Shown piece by piece: positions 46,007-64,000 of a stretch of DNA of 64,000 nucleotides. The notes under the pieces were generated by a model that saw only the letters and a list, made by a program, of their open reading frames with translations, did no database searches and was not told the origin of the DNA. Origin of the DNA: Isoetes taiwanensis (taxonomy: Eukaryota > Streptophyta > Lycopodiopsida > Isoetales > Isoetaceae); NCBI GenBank assembly GCA_021234155.1, contig JAJEKV010000015.1, positions 7,600,822-7,664,821 of the forward strand, given 5' to 3'. Every line of letters begins with the position of its first letter. The first letter of the stretch is position 1. Both the position numbers and the translations under genes were made by a program.

Positions 46007-46165
46007 AATGTTCCAATGTCGTACTTTGAGGGCCACTTATTGAATTTGCTACAATCCAGTACAACACTCGGACATGGCGTGGCAAACCATGCACCACATT
46101 GGTCTTTTGCTTCGTCCAGAAAATGCATAATTTGTAAGTAAAACTAGTAAGCTAATCATAAATCA
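46007..46165 (+). repeat. Direct repeat, copy 2 (partner 45051-45200)
   Basis: Second copy of the repeat at 45051. The 0.8 kb between the copies, including the TIR element and the GC-rich duplication, appears to be inserted material. Confidence 0.8.
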
Positions 46166-46481
46166 ATAATACGTACAAAAACATGATTTTACACAGACAA
46201 GGAGCTTTTTTATTGCATGCGTAAGAGCTCAAATGGGCTCGATTACAAGCAAACGTTGGAATAAATGCTTTCATAGCTACACGAAATAAATTAGACTTCA
46301 GTTGTCGCGCAATCCCAATAGATGTGGCTACCAGGGATCGTCCTGCAATTTTATCAATCTATTCCAGATTGACAAAAAGGGAGAACCCTTGGTGACCTGC
46401 CTGCAATAACCTCGTTGTGATAGTTATTGTCGTTCAGTAGCAACCCACACATGGACTACCCCAGAGGGTAAAGCACTATGA

Positions 46482-53339
<6,858 letters not shown>

Positions 53340-53655
53340 ACAATCAACACCCCACAGTTCTTCTTCACCCCATCACAAAATACAACTTCTCCACCACCAT
53401 TTTCCTCCTCCGGCAAAAGCCAGGGTAATTCCTAACTTTCCATTACAAACTACAACCACCGCCATCTTCCACGGGTCCTGGGATCCTTCCACTTGATCCG
53501 ACCCCATACTGCCATAACCCAAATTTGACCCACGTCCGATGTGCTTGAAAAAACTCAATTTTAGCGTCTTATTCCTCCGCCACTATCGGTATACCACTCT
53601 ATGAGCTCCATACTGACTTGGAAAGCAGAATTCAACGATGCAGGGGTACAGAGGC

Positions 53656-53673
53656 GCCGCCAAGCTTGGCGGC
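53656..53673. promoter_or_regulatory. 18-bp perfect palindrome upstream of YAK1
   Basis: GCCGCCAAGCTTGGCGGC, about 320 bp upstream of the start codon, contains GCCGCC (GCC-box core) on both strands. Likely in the 5' UTR or proximal promoter. Confidence 0.5.
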
Positions 53674-53823
53674 CCTCTTAGAAACTAGCGCAGGAAGATT
53701 TGCGGCAGGGGTAGTACACTACTTGCTTGTAGTCTTCTACTCCGGCGATCCCTCCTCCCCTTGAGCCCACGGAGCTCGCTTTCCCAATAGCCCGCGTAAG
53801 GTGCCATGTCACGCCTTTCTGCC

Positions 53824-53933
53824 ACGTCACCACACCAAACGGCCACGTCGGATTGCTTCCTGCCACGTTGACGCCATGTACCGACCAAGAACTCGCCCCA
53901 CGTGTCTCCGACGCTCCAGACTCTAGCTCACGT
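53824..53933 (-). promoter_or_regulatory. Cluster of five ACGT cores upstream of YAK1
   Basis: ACGT occurs at 53824, 53845, 53865, 53900 and 53930, four of them in CCACGT context, one a full G-box CACGTG (53899-53904). Such clusters are bZIP/ABRE-type binding sites in plants. The distance is 485-595 bp upstream of the YAK1 ATG. Confidence 0.5.
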
Positions 53934-55280
53934 CCTTATCTCTTATCTCGTCCGCTCGAGAAACCGGCCCACAATATACGGCCTACCGCCGGTATATCCT
54001 CCGTCACCGGATGGCCCGGTTGCCCATAGGTTTTGCAAGTTAACTATTTACCCTTCTATTTACCCATGCTTCTTTCTTCTCGAGTCCATACGCCTTGCAT
54101 GTTATTTACGCTTTCAACCATGCTTCTTTCTTCTCCAAAAAAAATACTATCCATCTATCTATTTTGTCGTTTTCTGAAGCTTGTGCTTCAATTCAAAGGC
54201 CCCATAGTTCTGCTTATGTTCAATGTCGATGTTTGGCACGACATTACGACCTCATCATTCAGCCTTCTGGGCATATGCAACATTTTGTTTCATGCATATT
54301 ATGGCGTGTACCCCATGTGTATTCATAGATTCCCGTATAGATAAGATTCCATGCTTTGTTTTTTACATACCATAAGCCCAGGTCCCTCCATTTAGGTTGG
54401 ATCTTAGGCTTCATTACATACATGTTTACATTGTGGCTTAACATATAAGGAAATATGAACCTTATGTGGCTTTAATTCGGCGTCAAGTCTTGTGCTTATC
54501 CCAACTGCATACATTAACAACACGTACAGCGGCAGCACCATCTGATGCACGACACGTCATTCTCTATTCAAGCATATACCCTGCTAAGAACATGCATGTG
54601 GCGTTCAACAGAATATACTCTACTTCTCTTGGTGATCAACCTTAGCTAGACGACCAATAAAATGACTATACCTTGAGCAAGAAACTGTGCACCTTTGAAT
54701 AATTGTAACAATCATTTTCCAACATGTTTCATAAAACACGTCCCTTGACTTTTGAGCATAAGCATGGCAGCGGCTAATCATATATATTTCAACATTAATC
54801 ATACATCAAATGTGATTTTACACACCATTGTTCAATAGTTTGTTGAAGGACTTCCAACCAAATGCTCTTTCGTTTGTGCCATTTTTCTACTATTATCAAT
54901 ATATATGTCGAGGGCCACTTTGCATATATACATGTCAACATTCCGTAAATAGTATGGTGTTTATTCATAATGAAGGCATGATCGATAGCATAATGTTAGC
55001 ATTGTGTGTGCATCTGGTGCATCTTGTAGATCAATTCGTCTCTACTGGACATTAAATCCTCCTCCTCCATAATAGTGTAGTTTGTTGGTTTGTGAGATCT
55101 ACAATAGGATGTTGAAGATGCCTCTCCTTCCAACAATAGGTCCCATAACTAAATGATCATTGTGTAGAAAAGTACCTTACTCAATACAAGAGTGCTATAA
55201 TAAACTAGCAAAGCTAGGTAAATTGTTATCCCTGAATTCGCATAGTACACAAGGGCAAGGGATAATAAATGTACTTAAGG
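53934..55280. other. Intergenic, no gene recognised
   Basis: Upstream flank of YAK1. Only short open frames; no coding motif or RNA gene is seen. Confidence 0.5.
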
Positions 55281-55305
55281 AATAGAATAGAATAGAATAG
55301 AATAG
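55281..55305. repeat. (AATAG)5 microsatellite, LINE tail
   Basis: Five AATAG units at the 3' end of the minus-strand LINE fragment that follows. Confidence 0.9.
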
Positions 55306-55634
55306 TTTTTTTAACGTCCACGGAGACCAATAGGTCATGGGACCCATACAATGGGCTAGTACAATCATTAGTACTAGGATTAAAAAACCTCTGCCTCGAA
55401 AGGTTTTCAAGGGAAAAACCTTTGCAGTAATGATGATACTAGACAAGCGGAGATAATGACTACTGAGGGCTCAGTAATTGCTGATGTTTATCTAGAACCT
55501 CAAGTATGTATAATGCCAAGTCATGCACAGATGGTGCTCTGAGAAGTTGTGGAAGCGTGGAATGGAATGCTAATGTCAAAAAATGATTTCGGACTATCTC
55601 AAAAGCAGGGCAACTCAGAAGAGACATCCATTTC
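55306..55634 (-). pseudogene. LINE 3' fragment
   Basis: Nearly identical to 43155-43480 but shorter; carries the same 3' end, stem-loop and zinc-region remnant. It stops where the AATAG patch and the Helitron start follow. Confidence 0.8.
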
Positions 55635-57972
55635 AATAATAGAATAGAATCTTCTTATATCATAAAACTGTGGCGTCTGTCTGTCTGCCCGATCGACGGC
55701 CGAGATCGTCCCAATGTCCCTCCGCCTCGATCGATGGCCCAGATCTTGATCGATGGCCCAGATCATGCCACGTGGCATAATGGCTTTAACACCAAAGGGG
55801 CAAATGGTGCAACATGGCATGATCTTCCCTTTAAAAAATGAAAAGCCACTAAAACGATATTACGAAAGGTCAGGAAATCTAAGGGTTCATCTAGGTTTCG
55901 GAAATGATTGCGCAAGCAGGAAAGCTTTTGGCCAAACTGCCTGATGGCGCTATCTTGACGATGTCTTGGCGATCAATCCCGACTTCCAGCTTCATCCAAA
56001 GTTTGTTTATAATTTCTGCCTGTTATTAATTGCAGTAGATTAACTAGGTATTTTGACACGGCAGTGGAATATCATGGAGTGGCGATGGCTGAATCGATGT
56101 CCAGACGCTAGTTCATATGACGTTGGTTCATATCCGTGCGGCAGAACATGCATGTGGGTCCTATGTTGCAACTACAAGTGAGGTTGCACAAACCAGAGGA
56201 CTCAAGATTCGTCAGATTGATGCCATTGAACTTCATTGCAAGCAGCACAGGGTCAATAATGATTTCAAAAGTTATATTTTCAATTAAAGTGACGAGTATG
56301 TATGTGCTTATTTTATTACAAGTATTTCTATAGCAACTAAATACAAGTATTTCTATCACATTGTTGAGCAGAATCTCTCTTTTTATCGTTTTAGATAATT
56401 TACCTCTTCTATTCATCATTGAACATGTGTTTCATAAGAGTCATTTCCTCCTCTTAAAGTGGTCGGAAATTTTATGTAGCAAACTATGTTAAATGCTCAC
56501 ATTTATTTTCCATGTGAGCATCTCTGGCAAAGAAATGCATTATGTCTATCAAGGCTTGATCATATTTTGAACATGCACTTGGTTTCGTAAAAGGACAAGA
56601 AGGTAAAGCATGAAACCTTACTGCCATCTTTGTTTTGAGTTGAGGTTTAGGGCACTTTGTCTTGGTTCCAGCTGAATTTAAAGTGTATTAGATACTGTGC
56701 TACTGTACAAGGCAATGGAGAATTTGTCTGACCTATTTATTGTTTTGTCATGTTATTGCCAAGAAGTGAGGATAACCTGGAGGGCTTCACTTTATTTGCT
56801 TTGGCTCCAAGTAGTAATGATGCTTCTGTTGTTGTAATAAAACCAGTGGAAGCATATCTAGCTCATTGGGCAGATCTGTAAGAATTGGACCAGGGAAAGC
56901 AGATTATGGGAGGATACAAAGAAACCATTAAATGCAGTCATTTTCTTTGTCACGGGAAATAATGTAGGATCATTGCCACCATTTGAGCTTGATTGCACCA
57001 AATGCACTCAAAAGCTTTACACCACGGTACTACCTTCTAGAATTTCATACTCAAAATATTTATTTGGCTTCCTCGTAGGATTATATATGTAGTAGGTTGA
57101 TTGTTTAATAATCTTATTCATGCGTGCAGGTTGTAGACAAATTACTGGAGTTATTTGCACAATCACCTTGGAATATCACACCTGGATGCTACCTGAACGA
57201 GTTGTTTTTATGCTTATTGTTAAGTTATCACCATACAAGATAGCATAGTCCAACACCAGAATGGTTTAATATATGCAAGTGTGTTCGAGCTTCAAGTAGT
57301 TCGCTTCACACCAAGATCTTTCAAGGTAGTAATTTGTGATATCTTTTTACTGATGCAGACTAGGACTACAAGGATTCATATCTATTCTGCCAAACCATTT
57401 GAATAGCATATCTACTGTCAACAACAATTGAATTTTTGCTTCTGAAATGTTACCCATATCAAAAAGAAGGGAAAGATGTTGGTGTCATTTAAGAGGATGA
57501 GATTGCTTCCATAAGGATGTAATTTAGCAGGTCCGTTGTTCAAGTTTTACTGGTATTGTTTGCAATAAAGGTCTATAACCTTTTTCAGATCTGTTTATGC
57601 AGATCAAATGTTTCATCATCAACCCATGAAATTACTTAAGTCCTTTTTGCGCCATGTATTTTCTTTGAATCCGTGAGGAAATCAATACCATTTAAGTGTT
57701 TGAACAGGTAAAACAATTGACTAAGGCATTTAGGGGATGCCCTAAGATCTCTACTATATCGTGATTACATTCTTTTGCAGACATGATAGATCCATCATGT
57801 GTCATGGAGTACATCCTATGACAATTGAGGCAATTAACAATAACCCCATCATCTAATTTTCTCAAGGGATGCTTTCTGACATAATGGTTGGGTTTTCTAT
57901 GTATCCATTACAGTCTCTTGAGGAAACCTCGGGTTGTTGCACCACTAGAGGTGGAAATGTCTATGAGATTAG

Positions 57973-58025
57973 AATAGAATAGAATAGAATAGATTTTTTG
58001 CGTCCACGGAGACCGACTGGCCCAT
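57973..58025 (-). pseudogene. LINE 3' stub with AATAG tail
   Basis: Four AATAG units followed by only about 35 bp of the LINE family 3' end (GCGTCCACGGAGACCGACTG). An extreme 5' truncation. Confidence 0.7.
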
Positions 58026-58557
58026 AAAAGTAGGAATTAAGCCTGTAAATTATTACTTATATCCATATGAATAACTTTGAGGTTGGCGAGGTGGGAAAGG
58101 CTCAGTAGTTATCTTTTCGATAAAAGGTGTTACGATTCGAACCAAATGGTTGTTCCAGAGCTCCAATTTTGTGAGGGAACTTAAGTTGTAGATTGAAGTG
58201 GGAATGCTGCCTACAAATGCTTTCTGAGCTAGTTTAAGCTCCACAATATACCTGCCCCTTTCATCACACGTCGTTCCCCCTCATGAGGCCGCGCATGAAT
58301 CTGAGCTGAAAATTCCACTGCCAAATTTGACAGAGCTGACCATTCAAATTGTGATGTTGCGCACACATTATGTCTATGACTGAACACAGGAAAATGAAGC
58401 ATTCAATTGTACCGGATCCGAACATTTGGCTTCAATCTCCAGCGAGAGTTGGATACTAAGTATCTGTAGTAAATTTAGTTCGATTCTTATAGCCAGAGCC
58501 CGATGGAATAGCTTCCGATTTGCTTGGTGGCCTAAGGCAAGGGTTTTTCGGATTAAG

Positions 58558-58938
58558 ACAACCATTGGGTCCAACACATTTAAATTAAAATCCCCCTTAA
58601 ACCCCCTTTGGTTTGGGTGCATATTCATACGGGGGGTGACTCCGGGCAACGAGCTGTTGGATAGGCATATTCACCCCTTATTCCTTAATCTACACCGTAC
58701 GTAAAGTTCCTCGTTTGTGGGGTATGCAAGTACAAAATTCGCTATACTGTATGTATAACAAGATTCGCAAAATACTATAAGATTTCAAGCGGAATACTAT
58801 ATGGTGTTGATTTCGTACGTGCAAAATACAATTATGAGGGCTCTCGCTGCCCTACGTCACCCCCCGTGTGAAGATGCACCCAAACCAAAGGGGGTTTAAG
58901 GGGGATTTTAATTTAAATGTGTTGGACCCAATGGTTGT
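58558..58938. repeat. 83-bp inverted repeat, foldback element
   Basis: The left arm (58558-58640) and right arm (58856-58938) are inverted copies with two mismatches, around a 215-bp loop. Weaker pairing extends about 14 bp further into the loop. No coding capacity. It may be a MITE or a foldback transposon. Confidence 0.85.
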
Positions 58939-59292
58939 GTTAATTAATGTCAATGGTAGTTATATGTTGGTTGTTAATGTCAACGGTTGTTATGCGTTGT
59001 TATGTGTTGGTTGTTATGTGTTGGGGGATTTAATTTTTATATGTTGGATGTTAATGGTTTGTGTTGCAAAAAAAAAACTTGCTGTTTTAGCATAGATAAC
59101 TTAACCAAACATATCCATATCATACACTATCAAAAAGATCTCGGAGAGAGCTTTCCAACGCAATAAAAATCATCTCAAACAGAGCTCTGGATCAAAAGTT
59201 ATGATAAGAAATGTGTTGCCAGCGGGGAAACTGCACTACATGCGCCCTTCAAGCCCTTCATGTGCCCATTATACACCATACATACAAAAAGA

Positions 59293-59400
59293 GGGCTTTT
59301 GTTGTGAGCCATTGGTTGTTGACCATTATGCACCACACGCACAAAAAAAGGGCTTTTGTTGTGAGCCATTGGTTGTTGACCATTCCAAAAAAAAGGTTAA
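59293..59400 (+). repeat. 57-bp tandem duplication
   Basis: GGGCTTTTGTTGTGAGCC occurs at 59293 and 59350, both copies continuing through ATTGGTTGTTGACCATT. Confidence 0.85.
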
Positions 59401-60196
59401 AATCAATGGCTCAGAAATGGTGCACTCTAGATGTACGCATTAGTACATCCATTTGAATACATCATGAAATCATAGGAAAACCTTGGTGAAAAGCGTACAA
59501 AAACACAAAGAAAACCCCATGTTATTATGCTACATATGAATGTTGGAGTTATTTTGGCTTTCTTACTAAAAAAAGGGTTGATTTGCATGCGTAGTTGAAG
59601 TGATCTCTCCGCTCTTCGTACATGCAGGGGCCGATTGCTACACATGATTTCAATGAAGTGGGTATGATTTCATTGAAGTGGACATGCATGTGGAATTTTG
59701 GGTAGTTGTCTCTACCATAGCATAGTTGTGTTTTCTTGGCATCACCCCCACCCTTTTAGCATCTTGGCAACCTCATAATACATATCATTGTCTTAATTCC
59801 TCCTTCATAATGTATTTGTACATTTGTAAGTACAAATGTTGGTTCTAAATTAGAGCTGTATAAAACCTTTGTCAAGAAATCAAATTTGATAATTTGATCT
59901 ACAAATATTTTATGTTTTGTAAGGTTTACATTAGCCTCTTGAATAAACAAGTAGTCTAACGACATGATTTGTTTAAACGTGCTTGGTATTACGAGGCTTT
60001 TCAATGTTAGGGCCTATTATATCATAAACAAGTGTGTATTTCGCAAGATATCTTATAAACAACCGGAACAACAAAAATTGATTTTTCTTTCTTTCTTTTT
60101 TTGTTTTTCTTTTTGTTCTTTTAAATTGCTAGAAAATCAAGAAAATAAAAAATAGGAGAGAGCTTTTGCAAGTATGGCTTTTAGTATAGCGACATG

Positions 60197-61745
60197 TTTT
60201 TTTTTTTTTTTTTTTGGATCGACAATCTTTTATCAAGAAAAATCAAGATACGTACAAGGGATCTGTGATATGGGACTCAAAACCTAGAGGAGGAAACAGT
60301 CCACTAAGCAAAACCACCCATACACAGAATATAATCATACTCCTTGTGCCACCTTGAGGAGTTTAATAGCCTCATCACAATCATCATGTTCTGCAGCATC
60401 GAGATGATCATCAACAGACATCAAATTATCATGCCACTGAATAGTACGAGGCAGGATAGCCTCATGAGATGACATAACAGACTTCTTCCTCGCTGCCTTC
60501 TTCAAATTGGCTTGTTGCCATGACTCTTTATCACACTGAAGATTAGGATCATCAGCCATAACAACCTCAGAAGCATGAGAGGCAGAAGCGACAACGTGGA
60601 GAGTAGTAGGAACTATAGTTGCAACTGATGGTGCTAAGGATGACACCACCGGAACTGTATATAGAGCATCTTCCATAGCCGAGGAATGCAAAACAACCGG
60701 CAAAGGTTGATCATGAATAGATGAAGAAATAACAATGGGAGCTTGAACCTGGGAAGAATGTTGAACATATGCCCGAGACGCACGAGTACCTCGACGAAAG
60801 CTAACAAAAGCCTCCTTATCAGGAAATAAACGGGCTAATTCTAGACCATTCAGAAGCTTAAGATCCAGCTTTTTATACCAAGGCCTGCTCTTCACTACTA
60901 TACAATCTGGTAAAGGCAAGTCCACTAGCATAGAAACACAAATTCTTGGACCATTCATGATGGAGTGTGAGATATGAACCCCAAGTCCCATTGCAATTGC
61001 AACTAGAAATTGATGAGCCATTAGATCAACAGGAAGATTAGGTAACGAGAACCAACAAGGCATCTTTAATGCACGAACCATATCTGGAGTAAAGCCAGGA
61101 GAATAATATTGGTACATTATATGTTCCCCACCAAGTGGATCAATCCCTCTTGATACCAAAGAGCCCACTACATCACTACTTTCAAACATAATAAGAACAA
61201 AGTTTTTTGCCAACAACTTGATGGACTGAAAAGAGGAAATTGAAGGCATCTCAAAAGCTGAGATAACCAAACACGAAACCGAGAAAAATCTAAATAGCCA
61301 CCAGTAAGATACCCAAGAACTGCACAGGAAGATAAGTTTTTAGCACACTTAATATGAGCTTGTTGGTCCACCTCAACCACAGGAATACCAGAAGCTTGAA
61401 CCACACTCCGACAGTCAGACTGGTAAAATATGTCATCTGGAGGCAATTGTTGTTGAAGTTGAATCTATCGGACTCTCAATGCGTCCAAGATTGCTGACAG
61501 CTCCTCCTTACTCCCTTTAGACAATACCAGTAAAACAACTGCTACCCTTGCCTTTCTAGATGCATTAGATATATCGTTACAAAGCTAATCACTAAATCTT
61601 TGATATGAAACTTTTGTAACAGAATCAGATGACTTCCAAGCACTATCATTTGCATGAGGCTGAGGAACTACATTAGGAGTGGAATCTGTACCAGTTTGAT
61701 GCAAATTCCCATTAACTTCTTTGCGGCATTCGGACCTGTTATCTG
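60197..61745 (-). pseudogene. ORF1-only retroposon (DUF4283-like) with poly(A)
   Basis: On the minus strand a reading of about 470 codons runs from about 61745 to TAA/TGA at 60335, broken by two stops and a frameshift near 61260. The C-terminal 311 codons are open. It contains CWFSLPNLPVDLMAHQFLVA and RICVSMLVDLPLP, the pattern of DUF4283 domains of plant LINE ORF1 proteins, followed by a Ser/Val/Ala-rich tail and KKAARKK. Only about 120 bp after the stop comes a run of 21 A residues (T at 60197-60217 on +). Endonuclease and reverse transcriptase are absent, so this is an ORF1 retroposon, comparable to the half-L1 elements of mammals. Target duplication was not found. Confidence 0.65.
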
Positions 61746-61898
61746 TTACGAAAAATGTAAATAGAAATATTTCTTACATTTACCATTATGATGGCAGTTC
61801 AAAGCAAACTATTATTTCACGTGTATGATGATCCAAGAACTAGAAAATATGTTGCAGAATTACTGTTATGGTTTGTGCTCGAGAGTGTTAAATAAAAA

Positions 61899-62050
61899 TG
61901 CAAATATTGCGTAGATAACACATTGCTAACCCACACATTAATATCATACTCTTTGTTAACAATCATATTGAATGTGCAAATATTGCGTAGATAACACATT
62001 ACTAACCCACACATTAATATCACACTCTTTGTTAACAATCACATTGAATG
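61899..62050 (+). repeat. 76-bp tandem duplication at the Helitron 3' end
   Basis: TGCAAATATTGCGTAGATAA begins at 61899 and 61975; the second copy runs directly into the terminal hairpin at 62049. Confidence 0.9.
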
Positions 62051-62076
62051 CCCACCGAAGGTGGGCAATTTTCTAG
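62049..62076 (+). mobile_element. Helitron-type 3' terminus
   Basis: TGCCCACC GAA GGTGGGCA forms an 8-bp hairpin, then 5 nt, then CTAG and a host T. Confidence 0.6.
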
Positions 62077-62097
62077 TATAATAGAATAGAATAGAAG

Positions 62098-63015
62098 GAC
62101 CTTAATTTTTGTTAAAGTTATCTTCATAAATCCAATTATACTCTCAATCTGGGCAAATCCACACGTGTTACTTTTCATCTCTCTTTTCTCAAGTGGAGCC
62201 CTACACTTCCTTTGAATGAGTTCAAGAAATATCATGTTGCCTCTGTTACTATGAGTGCTCTAAATCCTATCTATTGGAATGAAGATTGCTTCTCCAAAAT
62301 CTTTAATTCCATTGGCTCATATCTGACCAATAAGTACTCGCCATACAAGCCTTTCAAATGCTTTATTCAAATGGACATTTCAAGCCTATTCCTACCTATG
62401 TCCCCCTCATTGACTTCTATGGAAACTAAATTAATTTGCAGCTGAGATGGGTGGGCTTACCAAACTTCTGTCAAAATTGCAATCATAGGCACAATATCTA
62501 TGATGCATGGTCCATTAAGGTGAACAGCAACAACAAATCTGCCACTCTATTGGTTCATAGGTATCTGAACAAGAAGTTAATATCCTAAATGATTCTAGGC
62601 ACACATTTAATCCTTCAAAAGAAAATGCTAGAATCTCTGATAAAATGGAGCATGTTCCTTAGAAAAAAATCAATGGAAGTCAGAAAAGAATTTCAAAGCA
62701 AAGAGATTTAAGAGTTTTATAGCAATGTTCAAAAGTGGCTTTAAATTCTGAAGCACAAAAGATTTGCTATATTCTAGATAGCCATTCAAATGTCAAAATT
62801 CTTAACAAGGGCATTTTCTTTAAGGAGAATAGAATAGTTGTTTCCAATATTATAGATAACAGAGAAAAATCAAAGGAAAATACAGATGATGTTTCTAACA
62901 ATGCAGATAACAGAGAAAAGTCAAAGATCTATAGTCAAAGTGGGAAAGATGCTACATGCAACTCTAAGGTCATAATTAATCCAACAAATATTGACCATAA
63001 TTTGAGAATGCTTAA
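62098..63015 (+). pseudogene. LINE ORF1 (DUF4283 and zinc knuckle region) fragment
   Basis: Reads with frameshifts: ALNPIYWNEDCFSKIFNSIG, KPFKCFIQMDIS, then LQLRWVGLPNFCQNCNHRH, the DUF4283 and CCHC-type order of plant LINE ORF1 or gag-like proteins. An open Lys/Asn/Ser-rich stretch follows to 63022. The knuckle is incomplete. It is a different copy from 60197-61745 and on the opposite strand. Confidence 0.5.
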
Positions 63016-63017
63016 GG

Positions 63018-63036
63018 AATAGAATAGAATAGAATA
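63018..63036. repeat. AATAG microsatellite, LINE tail
   Basis: Three to four AATAG units at the 3' end of the minus-strand LINE. Confidence 0.85.
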
Positions 63037-64000
63037 TATTTTTTATCATCTACGGAGACCAATTGGCCTATGGGACCCAAACAAAAAGAGAGCAACAAGC
63101 GTATTACTGTCAGGATTAAAAAAAACCCCGCCCCAAAGGGTTTTCAAGGGAAAACCCTTAGCAGTAATAAGTATGCTGGCACGCTGTACAATCGTATAGA
63201 ACAGTTCAATACTGTCCCGGAGGACACAACTGAGTCGGTGCATCCATTATCTCCTGGAGGTATGACCCCAACAAACCTACTGAAGCCGTATTCAATAACT
63301 CATGCAAGGCCAGGCACTAGTAATAAATACCGCTCTCGGATATGGGCAAACGCTGGGCAGATCTGGAGGGCATGACATTCATCCTCAATGGCGCCTGGCA
63401 AAGCCATTCCTCTCGTGCTTCCTGAGCCCAACGTCCTATCTCAATGTGGAGACGATGTGCATCCGTGCAAATGGAAGCTATAAGTCTGCGCTTCTTCATG
63501 GGCAAATGGTTGTACAAGTACTGGTGTGGGCCTCTCGTGAGCCTAGGATTGACTTGCTGCTGATAGTGTGCCAGCTTAACGTGCGTCAGAGCATCTGCAT
63601 CCCAGAGCTTGCGGAGGAAAGTAGCATCTAGGTAGAGCTTAAGTGCCTTGTGATCTTTCTTTGTCCGTACCTGTACGCATCTATTTGCCTGTACACCCCA
63701 GCGCGAGAACCACTAAGCTTGCTTGTCCTTCGAGCAGGCTTTCAGGCATTGGGGACCCATCGCCATGGCCAAAGCAAGGTTGGGCAAACGTGTATCACCC
63801 ATAGCGACCACCTTCTGGAAGTAAATGATATGGCATTCCAATGCAGCCCGTTGAAGGGGTAGAAAACCTGTCTCCTGGAGTAGGATCTAGTATGATACTG
63901 TGGACTTTACCCCAAGAAGGCTTTCTTCACCTGCTCGAGGTCATTCCAGGTGTTGAGGGATATCACCGGACCCCATACTTCTGCCCCATACAAGAGGACC
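63037..64000 (-). pseudogene. LINE, 3' part, continues past the window
   Basis: Minus strand has the family 3' end with a perfect 9-bp stem-loop (63136-63159) and coding remnants such as DAHRLHIEIGRWAQEAREEW, equivalent to the RLRIETGRWE region at 43560. Frameshifts are evident, and the sequence runs off the window edge. Confidence 0.75.

Larger units (their letters stand above)
55650..62076 (+). mobile_element. Probable non-autonomous Helitron
   Basis: The 5' end starts TCTTCTTATATCATAAAAC followed by a GTCTGTCTGTCTG stretch, a common plant Helitron start. The 3' end is an 8-bp-stem hairpin followed by CTAG at 62073-62076. The flanking bases are A (55649) and T (62077), as Helitron insertion demands, and both flanks are AATAG-type sequence, so the target was a LINE tail. 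No Rep/helicase is encoded in the 6.4 kb. The interior holds a LINE stub, an inverted repeat and an ORF1 retroposon. Pairing these two ends is an inference; they could belong to different copies. Confidence 0.5.

Noticed and set aside
45830-46141. 103-residue ORF rich in Arg and Ala
   Set aside because: It spans the 41-bp tandem duplication and the direct repeat, and has no family motif.

Overview
This window looks like nuclear DNA from a land plant with a large, repeat-rich genome. The evidence is an 18-exon plant-type YAK1 kinase gene, an mTERF gene of the expanded plant organelle family, a nucleobase-ascorbate-transporter fragment, Copia and Ty3/gypsy LTR elements, LINEs with DUF4283-type ORF1 proteins, and Helitron-like termini. 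A non-flowering vascular plant such as a fern is my guess, but nothing here proves it. Only two ordinary host genes look intact: mTERF (21298-22386, +) and YAK1 (46482-53339, -).

Layout: 1-5.4 kb is degraded sequence with a duplicated nested palindrome (3371-3650) and a broken histone-H3-like reading frame (3749-4042, -). From 5.6 to 12.4 kb a tandem array of three copies of an unknown gene fragment is interrupted by a complete gag-only LTR retrotransposon (5792-10386, target duplication CTCTC) and cut off by a Copia element (12427-16210). The Copia is fused to the 3' half of a gypsy element (16211-20956) that lacks integrase but carries extra ORFs downstream of pol. The gypsy 3' LTR lies about 340 bp upstream of mTERF, with a 44-bp-stem hairpin and tandem telo-boxes in between.

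From 24 to 38 kb lie LINE relics, two minus-strand Helitron-type 3' ends, a pseudogenised transporter fragment, a 2-kb duplicated unit (U1/U2) with a small conserved ORF, and a dead pogo/Tigger-type transposase (35690-38086, -). From 40 to 46 kb lie LINE fragments with microsatellite tails and a small TIR-bounded insertion. YAK1 follows, with a cluster of ACGT (bZIP/ABRE-like) cores upstream. A probable non-autonomous Helitron (55650-62076, +) then carries a LINE stub, an 83-bp inverted repeat and an ORF1-only retroposon with a poly(A) tail. The window ends in further LINE sequence.

Most of the window is transposon history: nested insertions, short-repeat deletions and gene-fragment copies. 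The LINE family seen at 40.3, 43.2, 55.3, 58.0 and 63.0 kb shares one 3' end with a stem-loop that shows a compensatory base change. All pseudogene calls and exon borders were read by eye from the sequence; identities to families come from recognised motifs, not from database searches.
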